Source of the DNA: Zingiber officinale
Taxonomy: Eukaryota; Streptophyta; Magnoliopsida; Zingiberales; Zingiberaceae
Assembly: GCF_018446385.1 (NCBI RefSeq)
Contig: NC_056001.1
Span: 7,149,600 to 7,213,599 of the forward strand
Reading direction: 5' to 3'
Length of the DNA: 64,000 nucleotides
The position numbers and the translations under genes are program-made. The notes beneath the pieces were generated by a model. The model was not told the origin of the DNA. It saw nothing but the letters and a program-made list of their open reading frames with translations, and made no database searches. Below are positions 1 through 10,860 of the stretch, one piece after another; position 1 is the first letter of the stretch; each line of letters opens with the position of its first letter.

Positions 1-3000
1 TCCCATTATTGCCGTCATTGAAGAAACAAAGGACCTAACAACACTCACCGTTCAAGAAGTGATGGCGTCCCTAAAATCGTTCGAGCAAAGATTGTCCAGA
101 CATTCTGAGAAGCCAATAGAGGGTGCATTCCAATCAAAGCTCAAAATTGGTAACAACGAACGAGAAGGCCAATCATGATTTGGATGGAAATCAAGAGGAC
201 GAGGTGGACGTATCTCAAAAGGAAAAGGAAAAGACAACTCATCGAATTGCAGCAATTGCAATAAGCCAAATCACTCCGAGAAGGACTATTGGTTCAAAGG
301 TCAATCGAGATGCAAAATATGCAATCGATTTGGACACCTCGCCAAAGATTGCCGAAATAGGAACACTTATCAGGCAAATCAGGTTGGAGAAAATCAAACA
401 GCTGAGGAGACACATGGAACATTCTATGTATGTCACACGGCCACCAACAAGGAGCAAGGAAAATGGTTGCTGGACAGCGGATATAGCAACCATATGACGC
501 CGATCTCAGAAATTTTCTCTAAACTCGACATTAGCATCAATGCTCCTGTTCAGTTTGGAAACGGAGAGCAAACAAAGTCAAAAGGACTTGGGAAAATCGC
601 CATCGAGACGAAGGAAGGACCGAGTTGCATCAACAATGTCTTGTGTGTGCCGAGCTTGAGTCAAAATTTACTCAGCCTCGGACAATTGGTGGAAAATGGG
701 TACAAGCTCTGCTTCGATAACAATGAATGTGTTATATTTGACAGGAGAGATAAGTCAAAGGTGTTCACAAAGATCAAAATGGTCAATCGAAGCTTCGCTC
801 TCAACATCAATTATGCCGACCTAAAAGCTCATCAAGCTTCTACCTCGGACTACCTGACATCAACCTTATGGCATCGACGACTCGGTCATCTCAATTTACA
901 AAGCCTCAAAGAGTTATCTAGCAACTTCCTCACATAGAAGGAAAGCAACATGTATGCGAAGGATGCGCGTTTGGAAAGCAACATCGATTACCTTTCCCAA
1001 AAGGAGTATCATGGAGAGCTAAAGAAAAGTTGGAACTTATCCACACCGACGTCTGCGGGCCGATGGACACCCTTTCTCATGCTCAAAATAGGTATTTCAT
1101 TCTTTTCATCGACGATCACACTCGTATGACTTGGGTCTATTTCATGAGGCAGAAGTCCGAAGTATTCATGATATTCAAGAAGTTTAAGAGTCTCGTCGAA
1201 AAATAGAGTGGATGCTTCATCAAAACCTTAAGAAGTGACAGAGGCAAAGAATACACTTCTAAAGAATTTCACAATTTTTGTGAAGATGAAGGAGTAGAAA
1301 GGCAACTAACGGTAAGGTACACCCCTCAACAAAATGGTGTTACCGAGAGGAAAAACCAGACAATTGTTGAAATGGCAAAATCAATGATGCACGAGAAAGG
1401 TTTACCCAAAATCTTCTGGGCTGAAGCAGTCTACACAGCCGTTTATTTATCTAATCGATGCCCAACCACAGCCATACCAAACAAGACTCCGTTTGAAGCA
1501 TGGAGTGGTAGAAGACCATCGGTGAACCATCTCAAGGTATTCGGAAGCATTTGCTATTCTCAAATTCCAAAACAGAAACGAAGCAAACTTGACGAATCTA
1601 GCGAAAGATGTATTTTTGTCGGCTACAGCACCATGAGCAAAGGTTATAGACTATTTAACCTACAGCTGGGTCAAGTTATTATTAGCCGAGATGTTCAAGT
1701 TGATGAAAATGCTTTATGGAATTGGGAAGAAAACAAAGTTGAAAAGAAAGACATTCTGATCAGTACTGACAAAGAAGATGAAATTGAGCCAAGCACACCA
1801 GATTCAAGCTCATCTCAACCCAACGAAGAAAGCTCAACTGATCCAACTTCATCAAACTCCTCATCCCCAAGCGCAACTCCAAAAAGGTACAGATCATTGA
1901 GCGATATATATGCTACATGCAATTATTGCTCAATTGAGCCTGAGAACTTTGCTGAAGCAATCAAAGAAGAACCATGGAAAAAAGCGATGGAGGAGGAAGT
2001 TCGTGTAATTGAAAAAAATCAGACATGGCAGCTCGTCGATAAACCAAGAGACAAAGAAGTTATAGGTGTTAAATGGATCTACAAAGTAAAGCACAACCCA
2101 GACGGATCCATTCAAAAACACAAAGCAAGACTTGTGGCCAAAGGATATTCTCAACAGCCTGGAATTGACTACGGGGAGACGTTTGCCCCAGTAGCTCGGC
2201 TAGACACAATCCGAGCTATAATTGCATTCGCCGCCAGCAAAGGGTGGAAACTTTATCAGCTTGATGTCAAGTCAGCATTTCTCAATGGTGAATTGAAGGA
2301 AGAAGTGTATGTAGATCAACCTCAGGGTTTCATCCTCAAAGGAAAAGAAGAGAAAGTCTACAAACTTAAGAAAGCGCTATATGGACTTAAACAATCTCCT
2401 CGCGCTTGGTATAGTGAGATCGACAACTATTTCAACCGAACAAAATTCGAAAAGAGCAAGAGTGAACCAACTTTGTATGTCAAGCAGCAAGGTAATGATG
2501 TTCTTATAGTCACTCTTTATGTTGATGACCTAATTTTCACTGGAAGCAACGAGAAGATGATCGAAGAGTTCAAAAATGACATGGCTCAAAAGTATGAAAT
2601 GAGCGATATGGGTCTACTTCGACATTTCTTGGGCATGGAGATCTACCAAGAAGAAGAGACAATCTTTATCTGCCAAAAGATATATGCAGAAAAGATTCTG
2701 AAGAAATTCAACATGCTGGGATGCAATCCTGTCTCTACACCACTCATTATGGGGGAGAAATTGAAAAAGGAAGATGGAGGAAAAGCAGCGGATGTCACTT
2801 ATTACCGTAGCCTCATTGGTAATTTGTTATATCTCACAGCAACTAGACCTGATCTCATGTATGCTGCAAGTCTACTTTCAAGATTTATGCAGAGTCCGAG
2901 CCATTTTCATCTCGGTGCAGCAAAGCGGGTCTTACGATATGTTCAAGGGACAACTGACCTCGGTCTAAGCTTTCAGAAGAATCACGCACTTAATCTTGTC

Positions 3001-3477
3001 GGATATTGTGACAGTGATCTTGGTGGATCCTTAGATGACATGAAAAGCACTTCGGGGTACTGTTTCTCCTTTGGTTCAGCAATATTCTCATGGGTATCCA
3101 AGAAACAACAAAGTGTTGCACAATCGTCTGCGGAAGCCGAGTACATCTCAGCATCAGTAGCCACTTCACAAGCAATTTGGCTTCGAAAAATCTTGGCTGA
3201 TCTCGGTCACCATCAGATTGAAGGAACCGTGCTACACTGCGACAACAAATCTGCAATCGCTATGGCTAAGAATCCAGTTCACCACAACCGAACTCGACAT
3301 ATAGCACTCAAGCATCATTTCATTCGACAGGCAATTGAAGATAAAGAAATTCAACTTGAGTTCTGTCGATCTGAGGAGCAATTATCTGACATCTTCACAA
3401 AAGCACTTCCGAGAGAAAGATTTCAACAGCTCCGAGCCAAACTTGGAATCCGACAACACATTAAGGGGGAGTGTTAA
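1..3477 (+). pseudogene. Copia gag-pol polyprotein, 5'-truncated by window, broken
   Basis: A CCHC zinc knuckle (CKICNRFGHLAKDC) lies at 311-353. The protease motif LDSGYSNHMT is at about 470, and the GAG-pre-integrase motif LWHRRLGHLN at about 868. Integrase shows the expected D, D and E (in HTDVCGP, LRSDRGKEY and QNGVTERKN). The long open stretch 1372-3477 has the integrase end, a reverse transcriptase with the catalytic YVDDL at about 2518, and RNase H (CDSDLGG, SSAEAEY, CDNKSAI). Two breaks are visible: a frameshift near 925, just after the pre-integrase domain, and an in-frame TAG at 1204-1206 in the integrase core. The polyprotein therefore cannot be made in one piece, although the RT/RNase H half is undamaged. 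Confidence 0.9.
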
Positions 3478-3586
3478 AGTTAATGTGTTATCACTTAAGT
3501 TTACTCATCACTAAGGTTACTTGCCCCCTAAGTTTCTAAGGTTACTTGCCCCCTAAGTTGCTAGGTTACTTGCCCCCTAAGTTTCT
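3472..3586 (+). repeat. Truncated Copia 3' LTR with 25-bp triplication
   Basis: The tract begins with TGTT directly after the polypurine tract. Three near-identical 25-bp copies of AAGGTTACTTGCCCCCTAAG plus five bases occupy 3513-3586. The LTR end (CA) is not found, and Gypsy-type antisense coding similarity starts within about 70 bases, so the LTR was cut by deletion or by a later insertion. Confidence 0.65.
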
Positions 3587-3599
3587 TTCAAGTCGACTT

Positions 3600-4049
3600 C
3601 CATCCCTTGTTAGAGGAAGACATGTTCTTAAAAACACATGGTCCCTGGTCAAGATTGCACTACAAAAAACACCAGGGTCCAATCGCTTAAGATAGTAAAA
3701 GTGGTTAAAGAGATGAGAAGATAAAGGGATGTTGTATAAACGACACAAAATTACCATTCCACGCATAGTATGAAAGGCATTGGGTGCCAACTGGGATAGA
3801 GGAATGCAAAAATATCAACTTAAGTTCAATAAAAATAAGGGAATAGGGGAAGCGCAAACCACCCTGGAGCTGATCATTGGAGAAGGTAATGAAGCATGAA
3901 GGGGGATGATACAAGTGGTCATCAAGTCCAAGAATACGAAGGTGAAAGGTATTGGGAAGCTTTAGACTCGACTGTACTAACTTAAGGTCATTCTTGTTGA
4001 AATTAGAACAAAAGGTAGCGTACCAGGGGGCTAAGGTTTCTTGAGCCAT
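3600..4049 (-). pseudogene. Antisense ORF remnant, PF04195-like (putative gypsy-type transposon protein)
   Basis: The minus-strand reading aligns by eye with the N-terminal part of the antisense gene at 33745-36553. Shared features are the ILGLDDH-type start, a QLQGGLRFP block (VLGGLRFP in the other copy), and after a frameshift near 3790 the block IPLSSHLFNHFYYLKR (IPLTARLFNHFYSFRR in the other copy). This is the plant-specific domain that Pfam calls PF04195. At least one frameshift and loss of the whole C-terminal part make it a pseudogene. Its presence shows that the antisense ORF is an old component of this element group and not a chance capture in one copy. Confidence 0.65.
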
Positions 4050-4636
4050 TGCTGGGAAATTCGGAAGCAAATAAGATGGGAGGCAAGCACTTACGAGCAA
4101 GTTACGAGAAGAAGGGCATAGGCAAGCAAAGAAGCAAAAAGTCAGAGAAGATGAAATGCAGATGAATTGTTAGCAGCTACGCTTAGGGGTTTTAAAACCA
4201 GAACCCTTGAGATACTTAGGGAGTTGAGCCAAATGATTGAAATGGTTCTATTGAAAGTGGCCATCGGATCAGAGAGATGGAGGCGCTATCGAAGCTCGTG
4301 CAAAAAGGTGGTGGCCAGTCATCGTATCAGAATGAAGTTGGAAGAACACATGTCACTTACCTATAAAATGACATTTATGATGAAAGAAACAGGGAAATCA
4401 TGACCATGACATGATATCACCGACACCATACCTCAGAGACTTGTAATTCCTTAGAGCAGCCTTCGAGGAAGGGGCAGGCGACTTCGAGAAAGAGGCATCG
4501 GGGTTGTTGCCTCCTCCAAACAACGGAGTAGAAGCAGTACTCAAGTTTGATCAACATTTGACTAGCCATCGAGCCCGTACTCACCCGATTATATGTTCGT
4601 CGCAGAGGCCAATGCCTATTCTCAGTTAAATTTCTA

Positions 4637-5890
4637 GACTCTCGCCCCAATGTGAGTTATAAGTGAGTAGGGCTCTCGCAATCAACGACCTCGCGGTCGA
4701 ATTTCCAGACTCTCGCCTTAGTGTGAATTATAAGCGAGCAGGGCTTTCGGGACCAACAACCTCACGGTCGGATTTCTAGACTCTCACCCCAGTGTAAGTT
4801 ATAAGCGAGCAGGGCTCTCACGATCAATGGCCTCTCGGTAGGGTTTACAGATTCTCACCCCAGTATAAGTTATAAGCGAGGAGAGCTCTCGCAACCAACG
4901 ACCTCTTAGTTAGGTTTCCAGACTCTCGTCCCAGTGCGAGTTATAAACGAGCAGGGCTCTCGTGACCAACGACTTCTCGGTCAGATTTTCAGACTCTTGT
5001 CGTAGTGCGAGTTGTAAGTGAGTATGACTCTTGTGACTAATGAGCTCTCGGTCAGATTTCTAAACTCTCGTCCCAGTGTGAGTTATAAGCGAGCAGGACT
5101 CTCACGACTAACGACTATTGGTTGGGTTTCCAGACTCTCACCCTAGTACAAGTTATAAGCGAGCAGGACTCTCACAATCAACGACCTCCCGGTAGGATTT
5201 CCAGATTCTCACCGCAGTATGAGTTATAAGCGAGCAGGACTCTCGCAACCAACGCCCTCTCGATCGAGTTTCCAGACTCTCGCCCCAGTGTAAGTTATAA
5301 GTGAGCAGAGCTCTCGTAACTAACGACCTTTCGATCAGGTTTCAAGACTCTCACCTCAGTGTGAGTTATAAGTGAGCAGGGTTCTCGCAACCAACGACCT
5401 CTCGGTTGAGTTTCAAGACTCTCGCCCCCATGTGAGTTATAAACGAGCAAGTGTCTCGTGACAAACTACCTCTCAGTCAGATTTTTAGACTCTCGTCTCA
5501 GTGCGAGTTATAAGCAAGCAGAGCTCTTACGACCAACGACCTCTTGGTTGAATTTTTAAACTCTCACCCCAGAGCAAGTTATAAGCGAGCAGGTCTCTCG
5601 TGACCAACGATCTCTTGGTCAGGTTTCCAGACTCTCATCCTAGTGTGAGTTATAAGTGAGCAGGGCTCTCGCGACCAACGACCTCTGGGTTGAATTTCCA
5701 GACTCTCGTCCTAGTGCGAGTTATAAGTAAACATGGCTCTCATGAACAATGACCTCTCAATCAGGTTTCCAAACTCTCACCCCAGTACAACTTATAAGCG
5801 AGTAGAGCTCTGGCAATCAACGACCTCTCGGTAGGGTTTCCAAACTCTCACCCCTGTGTGAGTTACAAGCGAACAAAGCTCTCGCGCGCA
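4637..5890 (+). repeat. 71-bp tandem array, about 17 copies
   Basis: A monomer starting GACTCTCGCCCCAGTGTGAG and ending near GGTTTCCA repeats with a 71-bp period. Each copy contains GAGTTATAAGCGAGCAGG and an ACGACCTCTCGGT-like block. Copies differ at many positions, so the array is old. Both half-units of the 132-bp repeat at 37451-40440 are recognisably the same monomer. The array lies in the 3' untranslated part of the Gypsy-type fragment. Confidence 0.9.
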
Positions 5891-6359
5891 ATGACTAGTA
5901 GGCCATGTTTCCTCCTTGGTCGGATACTTATCTCACTTGTCGCTTTGTCCGACACTTTCCATTCGCCCGACACTTGCCTCACTCGGTACTTCATCGATAT
6001 TCGTCCCACTCATTCATTATTGTTTCTCGTGGCTCACTTAGTATCTCTAGCACCATTCGACGGGGTTATCAGGCCAACATTGCTTCCGTCGCTCAGTCAG
6101 CATCGATATAGATACACGCTCAGAGGTACACGATGAGCCCACCGATCTGACGCTATACTCAGGACCCCCCAACCCCGTGTCACAAGGGCAAAGGCCATTG
6201 GGAAGGAGCAACATTTATGGAATCAAGGGAAGGGGAGAAGATAGTTCAACGTGAGACATCTCTCCCTTCTCGTTCAACTGAATGGCAAAGTCACAAGCAA
6301 ACTAGGGTGTAGTCAGTCGGACCTGAGTCTCCTTCTACTAGACTTAGAGGGAAGACTTG

Positions 6360-7251
6360 TGATACAGTACATGAGAGAGGGCCCTAGCAATGTCTTGAAG
6401 TTAGGGGTCAAGAGGATGTAGAGGTCAAGGATCAAGGAGATGTGGAAATCAACGGTCAAGTGGAGGTGGCGATCGGACCCTTTCCTCTCCTGACTGGGTC
6501 CCAAAAGGATGAAGTCTTGCTTGGCTATATGCCAGTTAAGTCATCATGGCTCGATCCCTTCATCTTTCCTATATATACATCAATCTCAGTCTAACTCTTG
6601 GCTAGCTATGCTCCAGTCAGGACATCAGGGCTCGGTCCCTTCATCTTTCCTGGACATCAGTCTCAGTCTACTCCCGGTTGGATCTGGGCAGGTCGGCTAC
6701 TACTACGAAATAACATTTTTAGAGAATCGTAATCGCCTTCTAGAGAATAATAACTATTGGTCAGGGAATATTCTGATGTTTCGGCCACATACTTGAAGTG
6801 GAACCTTCCTCTACCCAATGGGAGTCCACTGTACACCCTCCACCACCAGACATACCCTGACACCCGATATTCTCTGATATTGCAGGATTTCGAAAGTTAT
6901 GAATAACAATATAAAAGGAGAAGTCCTCTCCGTTGGCTAGGTATGCACATATCCGCACGCATCTACTACCATTCCTTTTCTTTCTTTGTACGCTGCTTTG
7001 TTGGAGAGGACTTGACTTGAGCATCGGAGAGCTTGCGCTAGAGACCTCTTCCCTAGTTTTTGGGCTCTAACGCTCCTGTGTGCTTGGTTTGTATGGGTAC
7101 ATGTTTGTAGTACCATCGACTCTACTGCTACCCTCTCCCTGTTTCAGCGAGGGTCTTAGGTGTACCTCTGTGGTACTTTAAAGTCCTCTCTTAGTCAATG
7201 CCACCGCCATAGTCGCCAACCTCTGTCCATCTCAATTTCCGGACGGGATCA
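6360..7251 (+). repeat. 3' LTR of Gypsy-type fragment (892 bp)
   Basis: It starts TGATACAGTAC and ends GGACGGGATCA, matching the termini of the LTRs at 30083 (TGATACGG) and 31552 (GGACAGGATCA). A block near its 3' part (GACTTGAGCATCGGAGAG, then a GGGCTCTAACG motif) matches the other LTRs of the group. A partial internal duplication (GGCTCGATCCCTTCATCTTT and a second copy about 80 bases on) lies at 6548-6660. Without the partner LTR the target duplication cannot be tested. Confidence 0.75.
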
Positions 7252-8016
7252 ACTCTCTTCCAAGTCAAGGAACTGATTCAAGCGCCTTGAATGTACTCCC
7301 GGGGCCACCACCTCCCGGCGGGTGCGGAATCAGGAGTCGACAAGCCTGGCGAACCCAAGCGCAGTGACAGCGGAGAGGCCACACGTCAACCGGGAGTCAC
7401 CGGAGGACGACGAGGGAGGATTTGAGCTAAGGCTTGGGATGAGGCAGGGATAAAGCGACAGTAGAGGGTACAGGCCTGTCGCTAGATCAGCTGTAGGGTA
7501 GGGGCAGGGGTAGAGGAGGGAATGGGAGATGGAGACTTGCCACGTCTCGCCAGCGTGACATGGAGGGAGGACATACGGAACATGCAGTGGGCTTCATTTA
7601 CGAGAGCTGTTTAATTTAGGGAGTTTTTTGTTATTGCGTGGGATACAAAGAAAAATTAAACCAGGTTTGATCGAATTTGACACAACCATAAATTGGGAAA
7701 TGCCCATGACGGACGATCCAGAAGTTCACTATTTCGTAATTGCACACTTCATTTATAGGAAAAATCTCTACAAATGCACTGTAGCTAGAATTGAACTGTG
7801 AACGCTTATGTGACAACTTAACGCCCTTCTGCTGTACCTTTGTCGGGGGCTTTGTTGCATTAGTAGAGAGGTGTTCTCATTATTGTAATTAACTTGCTTG
7901 TGCATCTCTAATTCTAGTTTAATACGAGATCAAATATAATTAACTTACTAATTTTTTATCTAATTTAATTATAAACAAATTGGATCTAGTGATTTTTTTA
8001 AGAAAAATGATTTGTA

Positions 8017-8130
8017 CAAGGAAAGATCTCAAGAAAATGCTCAAAAATAAATATATAAAATGATGGAACATAAAAAAAATGAAATGGTGGACCATAAATT
8101 TATATGTCTATCTCTGAATATTTCTTTAAG
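8017..8130. repeat. Dispersed MITE-like repeat, copy 1
   Basis: This stretch resembles 28016-28129 along its length. Both contain CAAGGAAA, a central block ATGAAATGGTGGACCAT (ATGAAATGATGGACCAT in the other copy), and an ATGTCTATC or ATGTATCTATC block. The inverted end is degraded here and clearer in the second copy. No coding capacity is visible. Confidence 0.5.
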
Positions 8131-8178
8131 ATTTCTTCCTATGTATATTATTGCTAATTAATGTGCAGGGTAAGATCT

Positions 8179-8208
8179 AGGGGAGGGGAGGGGAGGGGAG
8201 GGGGAGGG
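8179..8208 (+). repeat. GGGGA tandem run, potential G-quadruplex
   Basis: Five to six consecutive runs of four or five G separated by single A occur in otherwise AT-rich DNA. The spacing satisfies the usual four-run G-quadruplex pattern on the plus strand. Confidence 0.7.
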
Positions 8209-9496
8209 TATTTAAGTATATGACATATAGAAAATAACAAGAGTAAAAGTGAAAAATGAAAGATAAATTGTTATTGTTATTGCCTTCATTAGTCATGTAT
8301 TCTTTTTTCTCTATGATGTATTATTATTCTTCAAATCATGCCCAATTGTTTACAAAATATTCACGTACCAACATTTTTAGATGCATCTAGTCATGCATGT
8401 GGAAATAGAACCGACGCGTGTGAAGAATATGGTCATGACGATCATAGTGTAAAAGAAAAATATATAATTTGAATTGAAGAAAATCTTAAATATATAGGCT
8501 ACTACACGGGTTGGTTGTGAGCTTGACCCACGGGCGGACAATCTATGGAAGAAATTCAGTTGTGTAATTGTGAAATAATTACTTATGTTCATTTATTTTA
8601 TATTATGACAATATATTTATCTTATTCGGAATGGTAATGTTTAATACAAGAAAATTATTTGAGTTCTGTTTTATGTCAAGGGTAATGGTATTATAAGGGA
8701 GACAAGAAAAATAACTAAATAGTCATGATAAAAAAGAGCAACCTCACGAGTTTTCTGGTGGATTTCGATGATCTATAAGTGTTCATGGTATAAAGTCAAT
8801 GAGTGAACTAAGACGATCGAATTGGGAATAATCTTTTATCTACTGAGAAATTAATTCTTACGGAATCATTAAATTTTATGGTTATTTGTTGGTCTTTTCT
8901 TCAAGAGTTTTTTTTTACGGCTATTTGACTAATAAGATAATGCAAGGGTTTTTGGGAAATTAGTGGCCAGTATAATAGATTCGATTTGACTGAGACATGG
9001 AAACTTAACGAATACACTAAGAGGATGGTTGAAAATATTTCTTTTAAATATTTATTGTCCCACTTAGTTTTCATTTTTTAAATATTTTACTATTCAAATA
9101 TCCTAAATTTCACAATGAATTCACCAACCAAATATTTATATATTTCACTCTCAAATATCTCCAACTTCACAATCAAATATCTCACCAACTAAATATTTAT
9201 AGGTCTCATTACTATTTTATTAACCTACATCTAATTTTACACTTAAATAAATTAATATGTATTATTTATATATTTTGTCTATCATTTATTCATAAATATT
9301 TTATTTAAACAATTATTCAATATAATTATTTTAATATTAATATTTTATTTAAACAAATATAATAGAACATCGGGTGTACACATTTTAAAAAAAAACTACA
9401 ACATACAAGTTCAAATATTTCACAAATTTGAAATTGAATAACTAAATATTTCATATATAATAAATTAGTTATTTACTCATCACGATGACATGTTTT

Positions 9497-10860
9497 TCAG
9501 ATGTGTATAACCAAATCATGACGAAGCTGATGATGCACTTGAATATCATGTAACTCAGAATTTCTTCGAATGTATTCAACAAATTCACTAGTTGATTCAT
9601 GATTCGTTGTGATAGTATCTTGTTCTTCGTGATCTAAAATCGATATTGCATGACCTTCGTCCTCCACAATCATGTTGTGTAAAATAATGCATGTATGCAT
9701 GATTTCCTTGCATTTATCCATAAACCAATGTCACCCTTGACCTCTTATAATTGCCCAATGAGCTTGGAGTACCTCAAATACCCGCTCGACATCTTTTCTT
9801 GCAGCATCTTGTCTTTCCTTAAATTTTATTTTTTTCGGATGCTGAAGGCAGGAAAAACTTCCGATGGATATTGCAACATCTTGACGAAAGTGGCCCATTC
9901 CGGATATATACCATCTGTTAGGTAGTATCCTTTTGTATATCGTGTACCGTTCACAATAAAGTTAACTCCCGGTGCATTTCCTTTTAAGACGTCATTAAAA
10001 AAAGGTGATTCATTAAGCACATTGATGTCATTGTGAGATCCAGCAACTCCAAAAAATGCATGCCATATTCACAAATCGACAGATGCGATTGCCTTAAACA
10101 CAATTGTTGGATAGCCATGATCGCCTCGTGTGTATTGTGCCCTCCACGCAACCGGACAATTTTTCTAGGCTCAATGCATGCAATCAAGACTTCTTAACAT
10201 TCTAGGAAAACCATGCTTTTGTTCATGTATTTCAAGCAAACGAGTGATGTCAGTTGCATTGGATTTTCTTAAGTACTCACCTCCGTATATTTGTATCACA
10301 CATTGGCAAAAGTTGGACAAACATTCGAGGACAGTTGTTTCACCCATTCACAAGTGCTCGTCAAATTGGTCTACGGACTACGGAACCTTCATAAGCCAGT
10401 TGATGGATAGCCGCCGTACATTTTTGAAGTGGCGACAGACCTTTTCTCCCGCTGCATCTTCCCTCCATTTAAAAAGTCCACTAGGATGATTTTTCAAATC
10501 AATGACTATTTGCAAAAATAACTCTTTTCTCATTCGGAATCGTGGTCGGAACATGTCATCAGTATACACCGGTTCAACACAGAAATAATCGTTGACAAGT
10601 TGACTGTGTTCAGCAACATGTTCTCTGGTAATTGTTCTTCTTCTTTCTGTACTCCCATGATAATCTTGCACGAATTCAACCACTTTAAATTGATTGCGCA
10701 CTACCATCATGAATAACGGTTCACCGGGATCTGATATTGTAGGGCTCGTTGTGTCTTCGGGAATATTAAAATGAACTCGAGAACTTTCTTCATTAGAATT
10801 TTTGTCGATATTTGGAGAGTTGAACAAATCCCTAGAATAATGATCGGAATTTTGATCCAT
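9497..10860 (-). pseudogene. PIF/Harbinger-type transposase (DDE), decayed
   Basis: The minus strand carries pieces of one protein in several frames. The N-terminus (10860 down to 10378) begins MDQNSDHYSR and includes an FRPRFRMRKELFLQIV block typical of Harbinger nucleases. A middle block reads NESPFFNDVLKGNAPG, followed by GYYLTDGIYPEWATFVK (about 9826-10020), a hallmark of this family. The C-terminal block CKEIMHTCIILHNMIVEDE (about 9670-9720) is the equally typical end of the DDE domain. Frameshifts between the pieces show it is dead. I did not find convincing terminal inverted repeats, so the element ends are not assigned. Confidence 0.85.

Larger units (their letters stand above)
1..3586 (+). 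mobile_element. Ty1/Copia LTR retrotransposon, 3' portion
   Basis: The window opens inside gag. The order gag zinc knuckle, protease, GAG-pre-integrase, integrase, reverse transcriptase, RNase H is that of Ty1/Copia. After the last codon a purine tract (about 3463-3471) is followed at 3472 by TGTTAAAGTT, which I read as the start of the 3' LTR. That LTR survives for only about 115 bases, including three 25-bp tandem copies (3513-3586), before unrelated Gypsy-type sequence begins. The 5' LTR lies outside the window, so insertion age and target duplication cannot be judged. Confidence 0.9.
3600..7251 (+). mobile_element. 3' part of a non-autonomous Gypsy-type LTR element
   Basis: Antisense-ORF remnant, tandem array, polypurine region and 3' LTR follow in the same order as in the complete element at 30083-43336. 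The stretch just before the LTR (GTAGTCAGTCGGACC, then a CTACTAGACTT motif and a purine-rich run) matches the equivalent place at about 41725-41782. Gag and the 5' LTR are absent. The LTR end GGACGGGATCA is not followed by a primer-binding site, so this is the 3' LTR. The left boundary against the truncated Copia LTR is known only to about 60 bases. Confidence 0.75.
7252..9496. other. Intergenic region without recognised genes
   Basis: A GC-rich stretch (about 7290-7600) contains no open frame or splice pattern I can support. From about 7860 the DNA is AT-rich, with short open frames that look random. A G-rich tract and one copy of a dispersed repeat are listed separately. Confidence 0.6.

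Noticed and set aside
3655-3675. CACTA-type terminus CACTACAAAAAACACC
   Set aside because: It is part of the antisense-ORF coding remnant (aligned with the other copy), with no subterminal repeats.
4637-5890. CRISPR-like array
   Set aside because: Units are contiguous 71-bp repeats with no unique spacers, in plant DNA inside an LTR element.
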